Part shown: piece by piece, positions 22,922 through 33,363 of the stretch
Numbering within the stretch: the stretch's first letter is position 1
How the letters are laid out: every line of letters begins with the position of its first letter
NCBI RefSeq assembly: GCF_036898095.1
Contig: NC_090750.1
Coordinates: 86,214,893-86,278,892, forward strand
Direction: 5' to 3'
DNA length: 64,000 bases
Origin: Palaemon carinicauda
Taxonomy: Eukaryota; Arthropoda; Malacostraca; Decapoda; Palaemonidae
Notes under the pieces: generated by a model
Told to the model about the DNA's origin: nothing
The model's database searches: none
Seen by the model: the letters and a program-made list of their open reading frames with translations, nothing else
Program-made: the position numbers and the translations under genes

Positions 22922-24980
22922 CTGCCACCTTCTTCAGACAGCAGTGGGAGCCAGACTCAAGAACTACTGGCAGTCCTGGGAGAACAGGGGCGCAGATGCA
23001 CAATCTGTGAAGTTGCTCAGAGAAGGGTACAAGATCCCATTCTTGCGCAAGCCCCCTCTAGCAACGACTCCCATCGACCTCTCTCCCAGGTACAGAGAGG
23101 AGGACAAGAGACTAGCTTTGAAGCAAGAGGTGTCTCTCTTACTAGCAAAGGGAGCGGTAGTCAAAGTCCGGGACCATCAATCCCCGGGCTTCTACAACCG
23201 TCTCTTCTTAGTGGTAAAGAAGACAGGAGGGTGGAGACCGGTTCTAGACGTCAGTGCTCTGAATGTCTTTGTCACAAAGCAGACGTTCACCATGGAGACG
23301 ACAAAGTCTGTTCTAGCAGCGGTCAGAAAGGAAGACTGGATGATCTCTTTAGACCTCAAGGACGCTTACTTTCACGTCCCCATCCACCCAGATTCCCAAC
23401 CTTTTCTAAGGTTCGTTTACGGGAAGGTTGTCTACCAATTTCAAGCCCTGTGCTTTGGCCTAAGCACGGCGCCTCTTGTCTTTACGAAACTGATGAGGAA
23501 TATTGCCAAATTCCTGCATTTAGCAGACGTCAGAGCCTCCCTCTATTTGGACGACTGGCTTCTAAGAGCTTCGTCCAGTCGTCGCTGTCTGGAGAATCTA
23601 AAGTGGACTCTAGATCTGACCAAGGAATTGGGTCTCCTGGTCAATATGGAAAAGTCCCAACTGGTCCCATCCCAAACTATAGTGTACCTAGGGATGGAGA
23701 TTCACAGTCAAGCTTTTCGGGCTTTTCCGTCGGCCCCCAGAATAAGTCAAGCCCAAGGATGCATCCAGAACATGCTAAAGAAGGACCGATGTTCAGTCAG
23801 ACAGTGGATGAGTCTGATAGGGACGCTTTCATCACTGGACCAGTTCATTGCGTTAGGGAGACTGCACCTCCGTCCCCTTCAATTTCACCTAGGTGTTCAC
23901 TGGAGAAAGGACAAGACGCTAGAAGCGGTCTCGATCCCCATTTCCGAGAAGATGAAGTCATCACTGACTTGGTGGAAGGACAACATCAACCTCAGAGAGG
24001 GTCTGCCCCTGGCTGTTCAGACCCCCAACCACGTTCTCTTCTCGGACGCATCGGACACGGGCTGGGGTGCGACATTGGACGGTCGGGAATGCTCGGGCAC
24101 TTGGAACTCGGAGCAAAGAACGTTACATATCAACTGCAAGGAGCTACTGGCAGTTCATCTGGCCTTGAAAAGCTTCAAGTCCCTCCTTCTAGGCAAGGTG
24201 GTGGAGGTGAACTCCGACAACACCACGGCCTTGGCGTACATCTCCAAGCAAGGAGGGACCCATTCTATGACGTTGTACGAGATCGCAAGGGACCTCCTCA
24301 CCTGGTCAAGAGATCTAAACCTGTCTCTAGTAACGAGGTTCATTCAAGGCAACATGAATGTCATGGCGGACCGCCTCAATCGGAAGGGTCAAATCATCCC
24401 AACAGAATGGACCCTTCACAAGAATGTGTGCAAGAGACTATGGGCCACATGGGGCCAACCTACCATAGATCTCTTTGCAACCTCGATGACCAAGAGGCTC
24501 CCAAATTATTGCTCGCCAATCCCGGACCCAGCAGCAGTTCATATAGATGCTTTTCTACTGGATTGGTCCCATCTAGACCTTTATGCATTCCCCCCGTTCA
24601 AGATTGTCAACAAGGTACTGCAGAAGTTCGCCTCTCACGAAGGGACAAGGTTGACGTTGGTTGCTCCCCTCTGGCCCGCGAGAGAATGGTTCACCGAGGT
24701 ACTGCAATGGCTGGTGGACGTTCCCAGAACTCTTCATCTAAGAGTGGACCTTCTACGTCAGCCACACGTAAAGAAGGTACACCCAAGCCTCCACGCTCTT
24801 CGTCTGACTGCCTTCAGACTATCGAAAGACTCTCGAGAGCTAGAGGATTTTCGAAGGAGGCAGCCAGGGCGATTGCTAGAGCAAGGAGGACATCCACTCT
24901 TAGAGTCTACCAGTCGAAGTGGGAAGTCTTCCGAAGCTGGTGCAAGTCGGTATCAGTATCCTCAACCAGTACCTCTGTAA
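22731..24980 (+). CDS. Copy B ORF2: reverse transcriptase/RNase H/MT-like (intact)
   Basis: This 749-residue ORF starts at ATG 22731 inside ORF1, in the +1 frame. Reverse transcriptase occupies about residues 150-330 and has Asp208 in SLDLKDAYF and Asp274-Asp275 in YLDDWLL. RNase H follows at about 435-550 with Asp439 (FSDASD), Glu471 (KELLAVH), Asp496 (NSDNTTA) and Asp547 (MADRL). Residues about 575-680 are the methyltransferase-like domain of DIRS elements (TIDLFATS, FPPFKIV, PLWPAREWF). All catalytic residues I looked for are present. The last 574 nt overlap ORF3. Confidence 0.93.
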   Translation: MTWLRHLPAKPPLCLPCLDPGWILQRQDLFRPFVAEPPAEEVLVPKGNVGVRRKVPSPLEAESDCHLLQTAVGARLKNYWQSWENRGADAQSVKLLREGYKIPFLRKPPLATTPIDLSPRYREEDKRLALKQEVSLLLAKGAVVKVRDHQSPGFYNRLFLVVKKTGGWRPVLDVSALNVFVTKQTFTMETTKSVLAAVRKEDWMISLDLKDAYFHVPIHPDSQPFLRFVYGKVVYQFQALCFGLSTAPLVFTKLMRNIAKFLHLADVRASLYLDDWLLRASSSRRCLENLKWTLDLTKELGLLVNMEKSQLVPSQTIVYLGMEIHSQAFRAFPSAPRISQAQGCIQNMLKKDRCSVRQWMSLIGTLSSLDQFIALGRLHLRPLQFHLGVHWRKDKTLEAVSIPISEKMKSSLTWWKDNINLREGLPLAVQTPNHVLFSDASDTGWGATLDGRECSGTWNSEQRTLHINCKELLAVHLALKSFKSLLLGKVVEVNSDNTTALAYISKQGGTHSMTLYEIARDLLTWSRDLNLSLVTRFIQGNMNVMADRLNRKGQIIPTEWTLHKNVCKRLWATWGQPTIDLFATSMTKRLPNYCSPIPDPAAVHIDAFLLDWSHLDLYAFPPFKIVNKVLQKFASHEGTRLTLVAPLWPAREWFTEVLQWLVDVPRTLHLRVDLLRQPHVKKVHPSLHALRLTAFRLSKDSRELEDFRRRQPGRLLEQGGHPLLESTSRSGKSSEAGASRYQYPQPVPL

Positions 24981-25792
24981 CTCAAATAGCTGACTTCCTT
25001 TTATACCTGAGGAAGGTAAGATCTCTTTCAGCTCCCACGATCAAGGGTTACAGAAGCATGTTGGCAGCAGTCTTCCGTCACAGAGGCTTAGATCTTTCCA
25101 ACAACAAAGATCTACAGGACCTCCTTAAGTCTTTTGAGACCTCGAAGGAGCGTCGTTTGGCCACACCAGGTTGGAATTTAGACGTGGTACTAAGATTCCT
25201 TATGTCAGAAAGGTTTGAGCCACTACAATCAGCCTCCTTTAAAGATCTCACTTTAAAGACTCTTTTCCTCGTCTGCTTAGCAACAGCTAAAAGAGTCAGC
25301 GAAATACACGCCTTCAGCAGGAACATCGGATTTTCATCTGAAACGGCTACATGTTCTTTACAGCTTGGTTTTCTAGCCAAAAACGAACTACCTTCTCGTC
25401 CTTGGCCGAAATCGTTCGATATTCCAAGCCTTTCTAATTTGGTTGGAAATGAACTAGAAAGAGTCTTATGCCCTGTTAGAGCTCTTAAGTTCTATTTAAG
25501 ACGAACTAAACCTTTACGAGGACAGTCAGAAGCTTTATGGTGTGCTATTAAGAAACCTTCTTTACCTATGTCAAAGAATGCAGTTTCCTATTATATCAGA
25601 CTGTTGATACGAGAAGCTCATTCCCATCTGAATGAGGAAGACCATGCTTTGCTGAAGGTAAGGACACATGAAGTTAGAGCTGTCGCAACTTCAGTGGCCT
25701 TCAAACAAAACAGATCTCTGCAGAGTATAATGGACGCAACCTATTGGAGAAGCAAGTCAGTGTTCGCGTCTTTTTATCTTAAAGATGTCTAG
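24407..25792 (+). pseudogene. Copy B ORF3: tyrosine recombinase, 3'-truncated by nonsense
   Basis: From ATG 24407 (MDPSQECVQE) this frame encodes 461 residues and stops at TAG 25790-25792. Copies A and C have CAG there and continue for 29 more codons; the continuation is still readable after the stop here. The catalytic set is kept: Arg296 (TAKRVSEIHAF), His421 and Arg424 (THEVRAVATS), Trp447 (TYWRSK) and Tyr457 (ASFYLKDV). The product therefore ends four residues after the nucleophile. The lost tail could affect oligomerisation or trans-assembly, so activity is uncertain. The open frame extends upstream to 23231, but that part only shadows ORF2. Confidence 0.88.
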
Positions 25793-26276
25793 TCTCTTTA
25801 CGAGAACTGCTACACCCTGGGACCATTCGTAGCAGCGAGTGCAGTAGTGGGTGAGGGCTCAACCACTACATTCCCCTAATTCCATAACCTTTTTTAATCT
25901 TTCTCTTGAAATGTTTTTTATTGTTGTTTTTGGGTTGTCCGGAAGGCTAAGAAGCCTTTCGCATCCTGGTTGATTTGGCGGGTGGTCAAATTCTTTTCTT
26001 GAGAAGCGCCTAGATTAGAGGTTTTGATGAGGTCCTTTAGTATGGGTTGCAACCCTTGATACTTCAGCTCCTAGGAGTCGCTCAGCATCCTATGAGGATC
26101 GCGAGGCTCAGTAAGGAAGACGTACTTAAAAAGGCAGAGTAATTGTTCAAGTCGACTTCCTTACCAGGTACTTATTTATTTTATGTTTGTTATTTTGAAT
26201 AACTGCTAAAATGAAATACAAAATACTTAGCTCATAATAATGTAAACATGTAATGCTGGTCTCTACCCACCCCCCT
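25793..26276 (+). other. Copy B 3' non-coding region
   Basis: The first 87 bases are the former end of ORF3. The rest is non-coding, with blocks such as GGCTAAGAAGCC and CTTCCTTACCAGGTACTTAT that recur in copies A and C, up to the CCTGGGTGTGAATCAGC block that borders the ICR. Confidence 0.6.
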
Positions 26277-26383
26277 GGGTGTGAATCAGCTTATATGATC
26301 ACCGGCTAAGTTTAATATTGAAAAATGTTATTTTTATTAATAAAATAAATTTTTGAATATACTTACCCGGTGATCATATATTA
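26277..26383. repeat. Copy B internal complementary region (ICR)
   Basis: TATATGATCACCGGCTAAGT to GAAAAA is complementary to the left outer end (20116-20150). It is followed directly by a part complementary to the right outer end (about 26568-26627): TTATTAATAAAATAAATTTT to ACCCGGTGATCATATA. The order matches a head-to-tail circle junction. The ICR copies the G/C mismatch that distinguishes the two terminal repeats (GGCTAAGT versus GGGTAAGT). Confidence 0.88.
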
Positions 26384-26426
26384 AAGGACCCTCCCTTCCT
26401 CCCCAATAGAGACCCAGTGGACCGAG

Positions 26427-26588
26427 GAGAAAATTGGTTCTGTGTTTACATGGAGTACTTGAGTACCTGCTCGACAGATGGCGCTGTTGATGTACACCCC
26501 CACCTGTATAGCGATCGCTGGCGTATTTTGTCCTTAGGTTTTTCTGTCGGGCAGCAGAGCTGACAGCTTATATGATCACCGGGTAAGT
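26427..26588. repeat. Copy B right inverted terminal repeat
   Basis: This is the partner of 20131-20292. It ends GATCACCGGGTAAGT, and GTAAGTAT at 26583-26590 is a strong splice-donor-like sequence in the LRRC57 sense direction. Confidence 0.9.
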
Positions 26589-27534
26589 ATATTCAAAAAT
26601 TTATTTTATTAATAAAGATAACATTTTACTGTAAATTTATTGTAGCGTGCCAGATAAGTGACAAAGAATCTTTGATCTTGAAGTTTATCATTCCATGTGT
26701 TCTGTAATAGCTTGAGGACTGATCTATGAATCATTTATCCATTGTAAAATCCATTGCTCTACTAGAGCTTATCACTAAGGTAAAAAGAGAATGTTTTTCT
26801 AGGTCCTTGTATACCAGATAATGGACAGTTTTTTCATTTTACTTTCACACTTCTTGAATAACTGTTTCATAACAAACATTCTTGTCTAAACTCTCACTGG
26901 CTTTTCCTTGTTTAAACTTAGATTGTTTTTTTTTTTTATTCTTTCATTATCTCTCTCTTTCCCAACCAAAATCCTACTGTACACTATCCTAAGCATACTA
27001 TACTTAATATGTTATATCCTTGCTAGTTTTATAGTTTCCTCTATTATTTTGCCCCTTATACAGTACACAATAAAGCAACTACTAATGTCTACCATTCTTT
27101 TGAAACCCTTTTCCTATCAAGGTATTTCTTTTGCATCTTGGTCAGTCACCCAATTACATTACTGTATTTCTATTGTACCAGAGGTTCTCACTTGAAATTC
27201 CATCAACTTCTAGTAACTTTTTGTTTTTCATGTTCTCTAAACTGTACCATGCACCGATTCATCCTTATCATAGAACTTTTACATTTATTCTTTCCTCTTC
27301 CTAGACCATATGAAACCATTGCCACAGATTTTTCTCATACCACAATCAATATTACCCTTAAAATTCATGAACTGTTGCATTTATAGCCCTTCCTTTATCC
27401 TCAAAGACTTCTCTACACTGCAAGTGTTACCTCTCTTCTAGCTCTACGCCTTTCATCTACCTCAGATGCAATACTCTTTCATTATTGTTAAGTGTCAAAA
27501 AGCACAACTGTTCTTACGCGACATTACAAACCCT

Positions 27535-27720
27535 CGTTCTTTAATTAGGGAGATTACTTCAGCCCAAGCTGGAATCAATCGTTAAAATTGGATAACAAAC
27601 AGTTATCCAACTGGTGAGGGTGCGGCTTGAAGCGCCCCGCCCTCTCTCCAGCCGGAGAGCTTTCACTTTTACTTCGGCCACTGTCATGTATAGATGTACA
27701 GACAGTTTCTGTCAAACTTA
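27535..27720 (+). repeat. MITE-like element, partial copy
   Basis: This segment aligns with the reverse complement of 29150-29350 through AAATTGGATAACAAA, GTTATCCAACTGGTG and CTTTCACTTTT blocks. The terminal arms are poorly preserved. Confidence 0.7.
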
Positions 27721-28539
27721 TTAATTTTATTCATCTCAGGGAATGAATGTTGGTCTGTTAAATTTGGAATGGAAGCAAGTAGCTGTTGCCGGAGGAGGGC
27801 TGGAATCAGCAGCTGATTGGTCTAACCAGCTATAGATATACACTGCCTTTGTGCTTGGGAGCATAACTGTTTAGGGCATTCCCATGTGCTTAGTTTAGGT
27901 CATGGCCTCCTGTGTAGTGACACGGGCCCTCGCCTTGAGGGAAGGAAGTGAGCTAGTCATTTCTGGGAGTTTGACTGTGTAATGCCCTAAAAAACTCTCG
28001 CGGCATCCTTTGCTGCTTCTGCTCTCCTACTGCTGTCCCCATTGTATCAATTCCAGGGGAGTACACTGCAGGGGTTCGGAGTCATCTGATCTACATCAGC
28101 GAGTTTTCAGGTTCTGCATGGGTTACCACTAATGTTTGCCACTTTGTGTAAGGTGGAGGCTTCAGAGGCTGAATTCCTCGCCCTTGGTTGTTAGCAGTCT
28201 GTGGACAGTATGATGACCTAAGGAAATTGGGGCTTGGTTGGCCAAGCTAAGAGCTACTCCTGTCCCTGGGGTTCCCCGATTCCTGTTTCGATTCTTTGAT
28301 CTCCACCACTTTCTCTGTGGTAGTTGCCCTCCCTTAGTGTCGGTTGAAATGTTATGTGCTGGTGAGTTTCACTTCAGAGCTCCATTCTTCAAGTTTAAAG
28401 AAGTATGTCTCCATATCCTCCTTTAACAAGCGAGTGGGTGCTGGATCTTATAACAACCCACTATTCTTTGCTTGTTATTTGTTTCCAACTGATGTCTCCC
28501 TCAGGGAAAGGGGTTTCTAGTTTTGATCGGATACTTCTG

Positions 28540-28912
28540 CTAGAGTTATTGGGTCCTTTGACTTGCCAGACAGCACTGCATTGGATCCCTCTCTTAGCTT
28601 AAAGCTAATTTTTCCTTTGCCTACATGTACACAGAATAGTCTGGCCTATTCTTTACACATTCTCTTTTCTCATACACCTGACAACAATAAGATAACAGAA
28701 AAGCTCTTCTTCACAGAGTTGTTCAGTGGTTACTTTCCACTTGGTAAGGGTAGTGGAGTCTTTAGCTATGGTAGGCAGCTCTTCAAAGAGGACATTCCAA
28801 AATCAAACCATTGTTCTCTAGCTGGGCTATTTGCTCTGTTAAAGCCCTTGGGCTTATAGCATTCTACTTTTCTAAGTTGGGTTCTGGATTAGGTCGTAGT
28901 AATATTAATGCA
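28540..28912 (+). repeat. Retroelement 3' end, copy 1
   Basis: Shares long blocks with 52855-53556: TTTGACTTGCCAGACAG, AGTCTGGCCTATTC, ACACCTGACAACA, GCAGCTCTTC, and TTGGGCTTATAGCAT. The copy at 53 kb ends in (AAT)n, so this is probably the 3' part of a non-LTR or SINE-type element. This copy ends in a few degenerate TAATATTAAT bases. Confidence 0.7.
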
Positions 28913-29132
28913 TTTACAACTCAGGTGTTTTCGGTCTTTCATCCATTGAAAGGCGGATATGGGGTGGCAATGGTCCTCATTTAGCTTCTCAATAGATCAA
29001 ATGTTGATCACTTTCAGGGAAGAAATTAAACCTTCCAATTTGGGTTACAGGGGACTTCCAAGCCACCAAGCAGTGAGTCTCTTTAATTATAGCATGAGGA
29101 TTTGTATGACACATAGGAAAAAATTATGAATT

Positions 29133-29405
29133 TCTAAAGTAATTCATATTTTTCCTTTTCATACAAACTTGAGTTCTTTAAGCCAACTTCCCTCTTCAAT
29201 CACCCCTCTCATTCCTGGGCTGAAGATCAAAAGTGAAGGTTCTCTGACTGGAAAGGTGTGTGTCTCCTAGTCCCGCATCCACACCAGTTGGATAACCATT
29301 TGTTATCCAATTTTAATGACAGATCCAGCTTGTGGTAAAGTAATTTCCCTTAATAAAGGACTCAAAGTTTGTATGGCTGGAAAAAATATGAATTACTTTT
29401 AGAAT
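29133..29405 (-). repeat. MITE-like foldback element with about 50-bp terminal arms
   Basis: The left arm (TTCTAAAGTAATTCATATTT, then CATACAAACTTGAGTTCTTTA) is complementary to the right arm (TAAAGGACTCAAAGTTTGTA, then AATATGAATTACTTTTAGAAT). The element is about 270 bp, non-coding, and ends about 265 bp before LRRC57 exon 4. Confidence 0.78.
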
Positions 29406-29670
29406 TTTTAATCTATCTTTCCTTAGATAAACCAACTATCAGACATTTTTTCTCTTCTGCATTACTTCTAGCACATTTTAAAACCACAGAATTTACATTT
29501 TTTCTCTTATCTGGTGTTTTTCAATATCATTACTGTGTATGGTAAGATTTTGTGGGACAGCATTATAATTTATCTGTGTTTTTTATAAATATGATACTTT
29601 ATTACCATTGTAAAATATTTATTAGGTAAGGTGTATAATTGTTGCTAACACATGAAATCTCTCTTTTCAG

Positions 29671-29815
29671 TGATAATCAGTTGACAGAGTTTCCTTTGTG
29701 TTTGTGTGGACTTCCCCAACTTGATGCAGTAGACCTCAGTGGAAACCACATTACTTGTGTCCCAGATGGAATTGATAGTTTACAGGCAGTTGAAGTTAAT
29801 CTGAATATGAATCAG
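29671..29815 (+). CDS. LRRC57: LRRC57 coding exon 4
   Basis: This exon supplies the base that completes Ser and reads SDNQLTEFPLCLCGLPQLDA, VDLSGNHITCVPDGIDSL, VEVNLNMNQ. These are two leucine-rich repeats and the start of the next. It ends in phase 0 with donor GTAATT at 29816. The acceptor is CTCTTTTCAG. Confidence 0.93.
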
Positions 29816-29957
29816 GTAATTCATTTTCACATCCAGAATAGTGTTGTAAGTTGACAAAGTGAAAATGAGATATCCTGCAGTGGATTTTTTAGATATTTTT
29901 TCAGATCGAAACATTGTAGGTTTTTAGAATTTTTTTTTTAAAGGGATCATTTCACAG

Positions 29958-30143
29958 GTATCCGAGGTGTCACCCTCAATTGCATCTTGTCCACGCTTGA
30001 AAACCCTTCGTCTGGAAGAGAATTGTTTGTCGCTTGGAAGTATTCCCACTGAGTTGCTCACCGACTCTCAAGTATCACTTATGTGCCTTGAAGGAAATCT
30101 CTTCCAATTGAAAGAATTAGAAGAAGTTGATGGATATGCCAAG
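29958..30143 (+). CDS. LRRC57: LRRC57 coding exon 5
   Basis: This exon encodes 62 residues: VSEVSPSIASCPRLKTLRLE, ENCLSLGSIPTELLTDSQVS, then GNLFQLKELEEVDGYAK. The CPRLKTLRLEENCL and LLTDSQVSLMCLEGNLF blocks are diagnostic of LRRC57. The preceding intron is only 142 bp. The donor is GTAAGT at 30144, phase 0. Confidence 0.94.
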
Positions 30144-33100
30144 GTAAGTAAGATACAGTATATAGATATTCAGCAGTTTTCTTATGGATGGATATTATTT
30201 GTAATGTATCCATATAACAGAGTTATTTTCTGTCGTATTTATGCAGTTATGCCTAAAATGGAAGAAGAGTTTATTTAGAAGGCCAACTTATTTAATGATT
30301 TTATTTTAAACTCTGATTTTGTGGTTGATGGAAATTTAGCCAGTTCTCTTCACCTATGTAAGAGCAAGTACTGGAAAATAATCAACATTACTGAGATAGT
30401 TATTGTCATTTAGATTTGATCAAAAAGTGATTTCTCACGAAGAACTGCACTTTGCCTCCTGGGTAAGAATGGGGTTAGAGTCCCCTTCAATTAAACTCCA
30501 TTGTGCTTCATACTATTGGTAAGTTGATGATTGTTGATTGCAGAGGGATAGTCAGAGGCGAGTGATGTAGTAACTCAACTTAGTATTATTATCTAAAATT
30601 GTTCCTATAGTCTATAATGGCAGGAACTGAGGTATTCATAGCATATCTTTAGAATTGAAAAACTTATTATATTGTGTAAAACTGTGATGGTAGCTAAAAT
30701 TCTCTAGACTTACACCAAGTCTTGTCAATAATCTCTTGGAGGCAATAAACAGAATTTTAATAATAGATTTTTTTATTGCTCTACTCACCTGATTTTTATA
30801 TTGCTGCTTCTCCAGAAGTTTGTTTTTATTGACAAGTTTACCTACTTGCAGTACCCTTGATAATATATTTTGAGCATTGGCTCCTACCTAAACTGCCCCT
30901 TAGGATTGTACTGAATACCTCAGACCCTCTCAAAATCCTGGGACCTTCAAGTATTTAACCTTTCACTTACATTATGAGGAAATGAAGGTTATAGGTGAGC
31001 AATCAAGGTCATAAACTCAAAATCCTGAGACCTTCAAGTATTTAACCTTTCTCTTACATTATGAGGAAATGAAGGTTTTATGTGAGCAATCAAGGACATA
31101 AACTCAAAATCCTGGGACCTTCAAGTATTTAACCTTTCACTTACATTATGAGGAAATGAAAATTATAGGTGAGCAATCAAGGTCATAAACTCAAAATCCT
31201 GAGACCTTCAAGTATGTAACCTTTCTCTTACATTATGAGGAAATGAAGGTTTTATGTGAGCAATCAAGGACATAAACTCAAAATCCTGGGACCTTCAAGT
31301 ATTTAACCTTTCTCTTACATTATGAGGAAATGAAGGTTTTATGTGAGCAATCAAGGACATAAACTCAAAATCCTGGGACCTTCAAGCATTTAACCTTTCT
31401 CTTACATTATGAGGAAATGAAGGTTTTATGTGAGCAATCAAGGACATAAACTCAAAATCCTGGGACCTTCAAGCATTTAACCTTTCTCTTACATTATGAG
31501 GAAATGAAGGTTTTATGTGAGCAATCAAGGACATAAACTCAAAATCCTGGGACCTTCAAGTATTTAACCTTTCTCTTACATTATGAGGAAACGAAGGTTT
31601 TATGTGAGCAATCAAGGACATAAACTCAAAATCCTGGGACCTTCAAGTATGTAACCTTTCTCTTACATTATGAGGAAACGAAGGTTTTATGTGAGCAATC
31701 AAGGACATAAACTCAAAATCCTGGGACCTTCAAGTATGTAACCTTTCTCTTACATTATGAGGAAATGAAGGTTTTATGTGAGCAATCAAGGACATAAACT
31801 CAAAATCCTGGGACCTTCAAGCATTTAACCTTTCTCTTACATTATGAGGAAATGAAGGTTTTATGTGAGCAATCAAGGACATAAACTCAAAATCCTGGGA
31901 CCTTCAAGTATGTAACCTTTCTCTTACATTATGAGGAAATGAAGGTTTTATGTGAGCAATCAAGGACATAAACTCAAAATCCTGGGACCTTCAAGCATTT
32001 AACCTTTCTCTTACATTATGAGGAAATGAAGGTTTTATGTGAGCAATCAAGGACATAAACTCAAAATCCTGGGACCTTCAAGTATGTAACCTTTCTCTTA
32101 CATTATGAGGAAACGAAGGTTTTATGTGAGCAATCAAGGACATAAACTCAAAATCCTGGGACCTTCAAGTATGTAACCTTTCTCTTACATTATGAGGAAA
32201 CGAAGGTTTTATGTGAGCAATCAAGGACATAAACTCAAAATCCTGGGACCTTCAAGTATTTAACCTTTCTCTTACATTATGAGGAAACGAAGGTTTTATG
32301 TGAGCAATCAAGGACATAAACTCAAAATCCTGGGACCTTCAAGTATGTAACCTTTCTCTTACATTATGGGGAAACGAAGGTTTTATGTGAGCAATCAAGG
32401 ACATAAACTCAAAATCCTGGGACCTTCAAGTATGTAACCTTTCTCTTACATTATGAGGAAACGAAGGTTTTATGTGAGCAATCAAGGTCATAAACTCAAA
32501 ATCCTGAGACCTTCAAGTATGTAACCTTTCTCTTACATTATGAGGAAATGAAGGTTTTATGTGAGCAATCAAGGACATAAACTCAAAATCCTGGGACCTT
32601 CAAGTATGTAACCTTTCTCTTACATTATGAGGAAATGAAGGTTTTATGTGAGCAATCAAGGACATAAACTCAAAATCCTGGGACCTTCAAGTATTTAACC
32701 TTTCTCTTACATTATGAGGAAACGAAGGTTTTATGTGAGCAATCAAGGACATAAACTCAAAATCCTGGGACCTTCAAGTATTTAACCTTTCACTTACATT
32801 ATGAGGAAACGAAGGTTATAGGTGAACAATCAAGTACATAAGCACTATGTAAATGGTATTACCCAAATTTGGAAGGACAGGTACTTTATTCAAATTATAA
32901 ATTATGGGTCTACCCTTAAGCACTAAAGTATATGTTCTGTAGTGAAAGAATGATCTATTAATAATGGAACATAAATTAATTCTTAAATTTTCATAATATA
33001 TTAAATCTCTAAGAACTGAAGCCTTTTTCTGTAATTTACTCATATTTCAGAGAAATATAAATACTTCTGGATATTTTTTTAGATTTTTCAAACCCACATT

Positions 33101-33321
33101 TATGTTATATGGTACAGTACTGTACTGGCAGCTTTGTTATATTGAATACAGTAGTGAAAATTTCTCTAATTGTATCACTGTATTTTGATGATTGCTGTTT
33201 GTATGAACTTTTTATTTTGTTCTGAAATTGTGGATGAATCTTTACTTTTGATTATCAGTGATTAACTCAAATGTATTACGATTCAGTATTTTTGAGGTAA
33301 GAAATAATTTCTTTCTTTCAG
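30144..33321 (+). other. LRRC57 intron 5
   Basis: This 3.2-kb intron is mostly an 87-bp minisatellite (30929-32842). Positions 30743-30822 are a copy of the repeat at 821-900. The acceptor is TTCTTTCAG at 33321. Confidence 0.8.
30929..32842 (+). repeat. 87-bp minisatellite, 22 units
   Basis: CTCAAAATCC recurs at 30929, 31016, 31103 and so on to 32756, exactly 87 bp apart, giving 22 units. Central units are almost identical (CTTTCTCTTACATTATGAGG, TTTTATGTGAGCAATCAAGG). The first, third and last units share variants (CTTTCACTTAC, TTATAGGTGA). Units 1-4 alternate in type, giving two copies of a 174-bp higher-order unit. Variable sites include AAATG/AAACG and GTATTT/GTATGT/GCATTT. Confidence 0.95.
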
Positions 33322-33363
33322 TATATGGAGAGGTACACAGCAGTGAAGAAGAAGATGTTTTAA
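33322..33363 (+). CDS. LRRC57: LRRC57 coding exon 6 (C-terminus)
   Basis: This short exon encodes YMERYTAVKKKMF followed by TAA. The Tyr-Met-Glu-Arg then Lys-rich end is the conserved C-terminus of LRRC57 and confirms the joins across all introns. Confidence 0.93.
   Translation, partial: YMERYTAVKKKMF

Larger units (their letters stand above)
20116..26627 (+). mobile_element. DIRS-type retrotransposon, copy B (LRRC57 intron 3)
   Basis: This 6.5-kb element is in the same orientation as LRRC57. It has 162-bp inverted terminal repeats, an ICR at about 26277-26383 and three overlapping ORFs. ORF1 and ORF2 are open, and ORF3 has a late nonsense codon. Frame relationships match copy A exactly: ORF2 is +1 relative to ORF1, and ORF3 overlaps ORF2 by 574 nt in both. 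No target-site duplication is visible. The near-perfect terminal repeats and long open frames point to recent insertion. Confidence 0.92.
26628..29670 (+). other. LRRC57 intron 3, downstream of copy B
   Basis: About 3 kb of intron with no coding exon recognised. It holds two opposite copies of a MITE-like element (27535-27720 and 29133-29405) and an (AAT)n-type retroelement 3' end without its tail (28540-28912). Positions 27730-28530 are unassigned. Confidence 0.65.

Noticed and set aside
23231..24406. The upstream two-fifths or so (392 codons) of the long open frame that contains the copy B recombinase
   Set aside because: It lies wholly within ORF2 in another frame, has Ser/Pro/Gly-rich translation without motifs, and precedes the ATG at 24407 that matches the copy A start.
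30929..32842. CRISPR-like regular repeats
   Set aside because: The units are contiguous 87-bp tandem repeats with no unique spacers, inside a eukaryotic intron.
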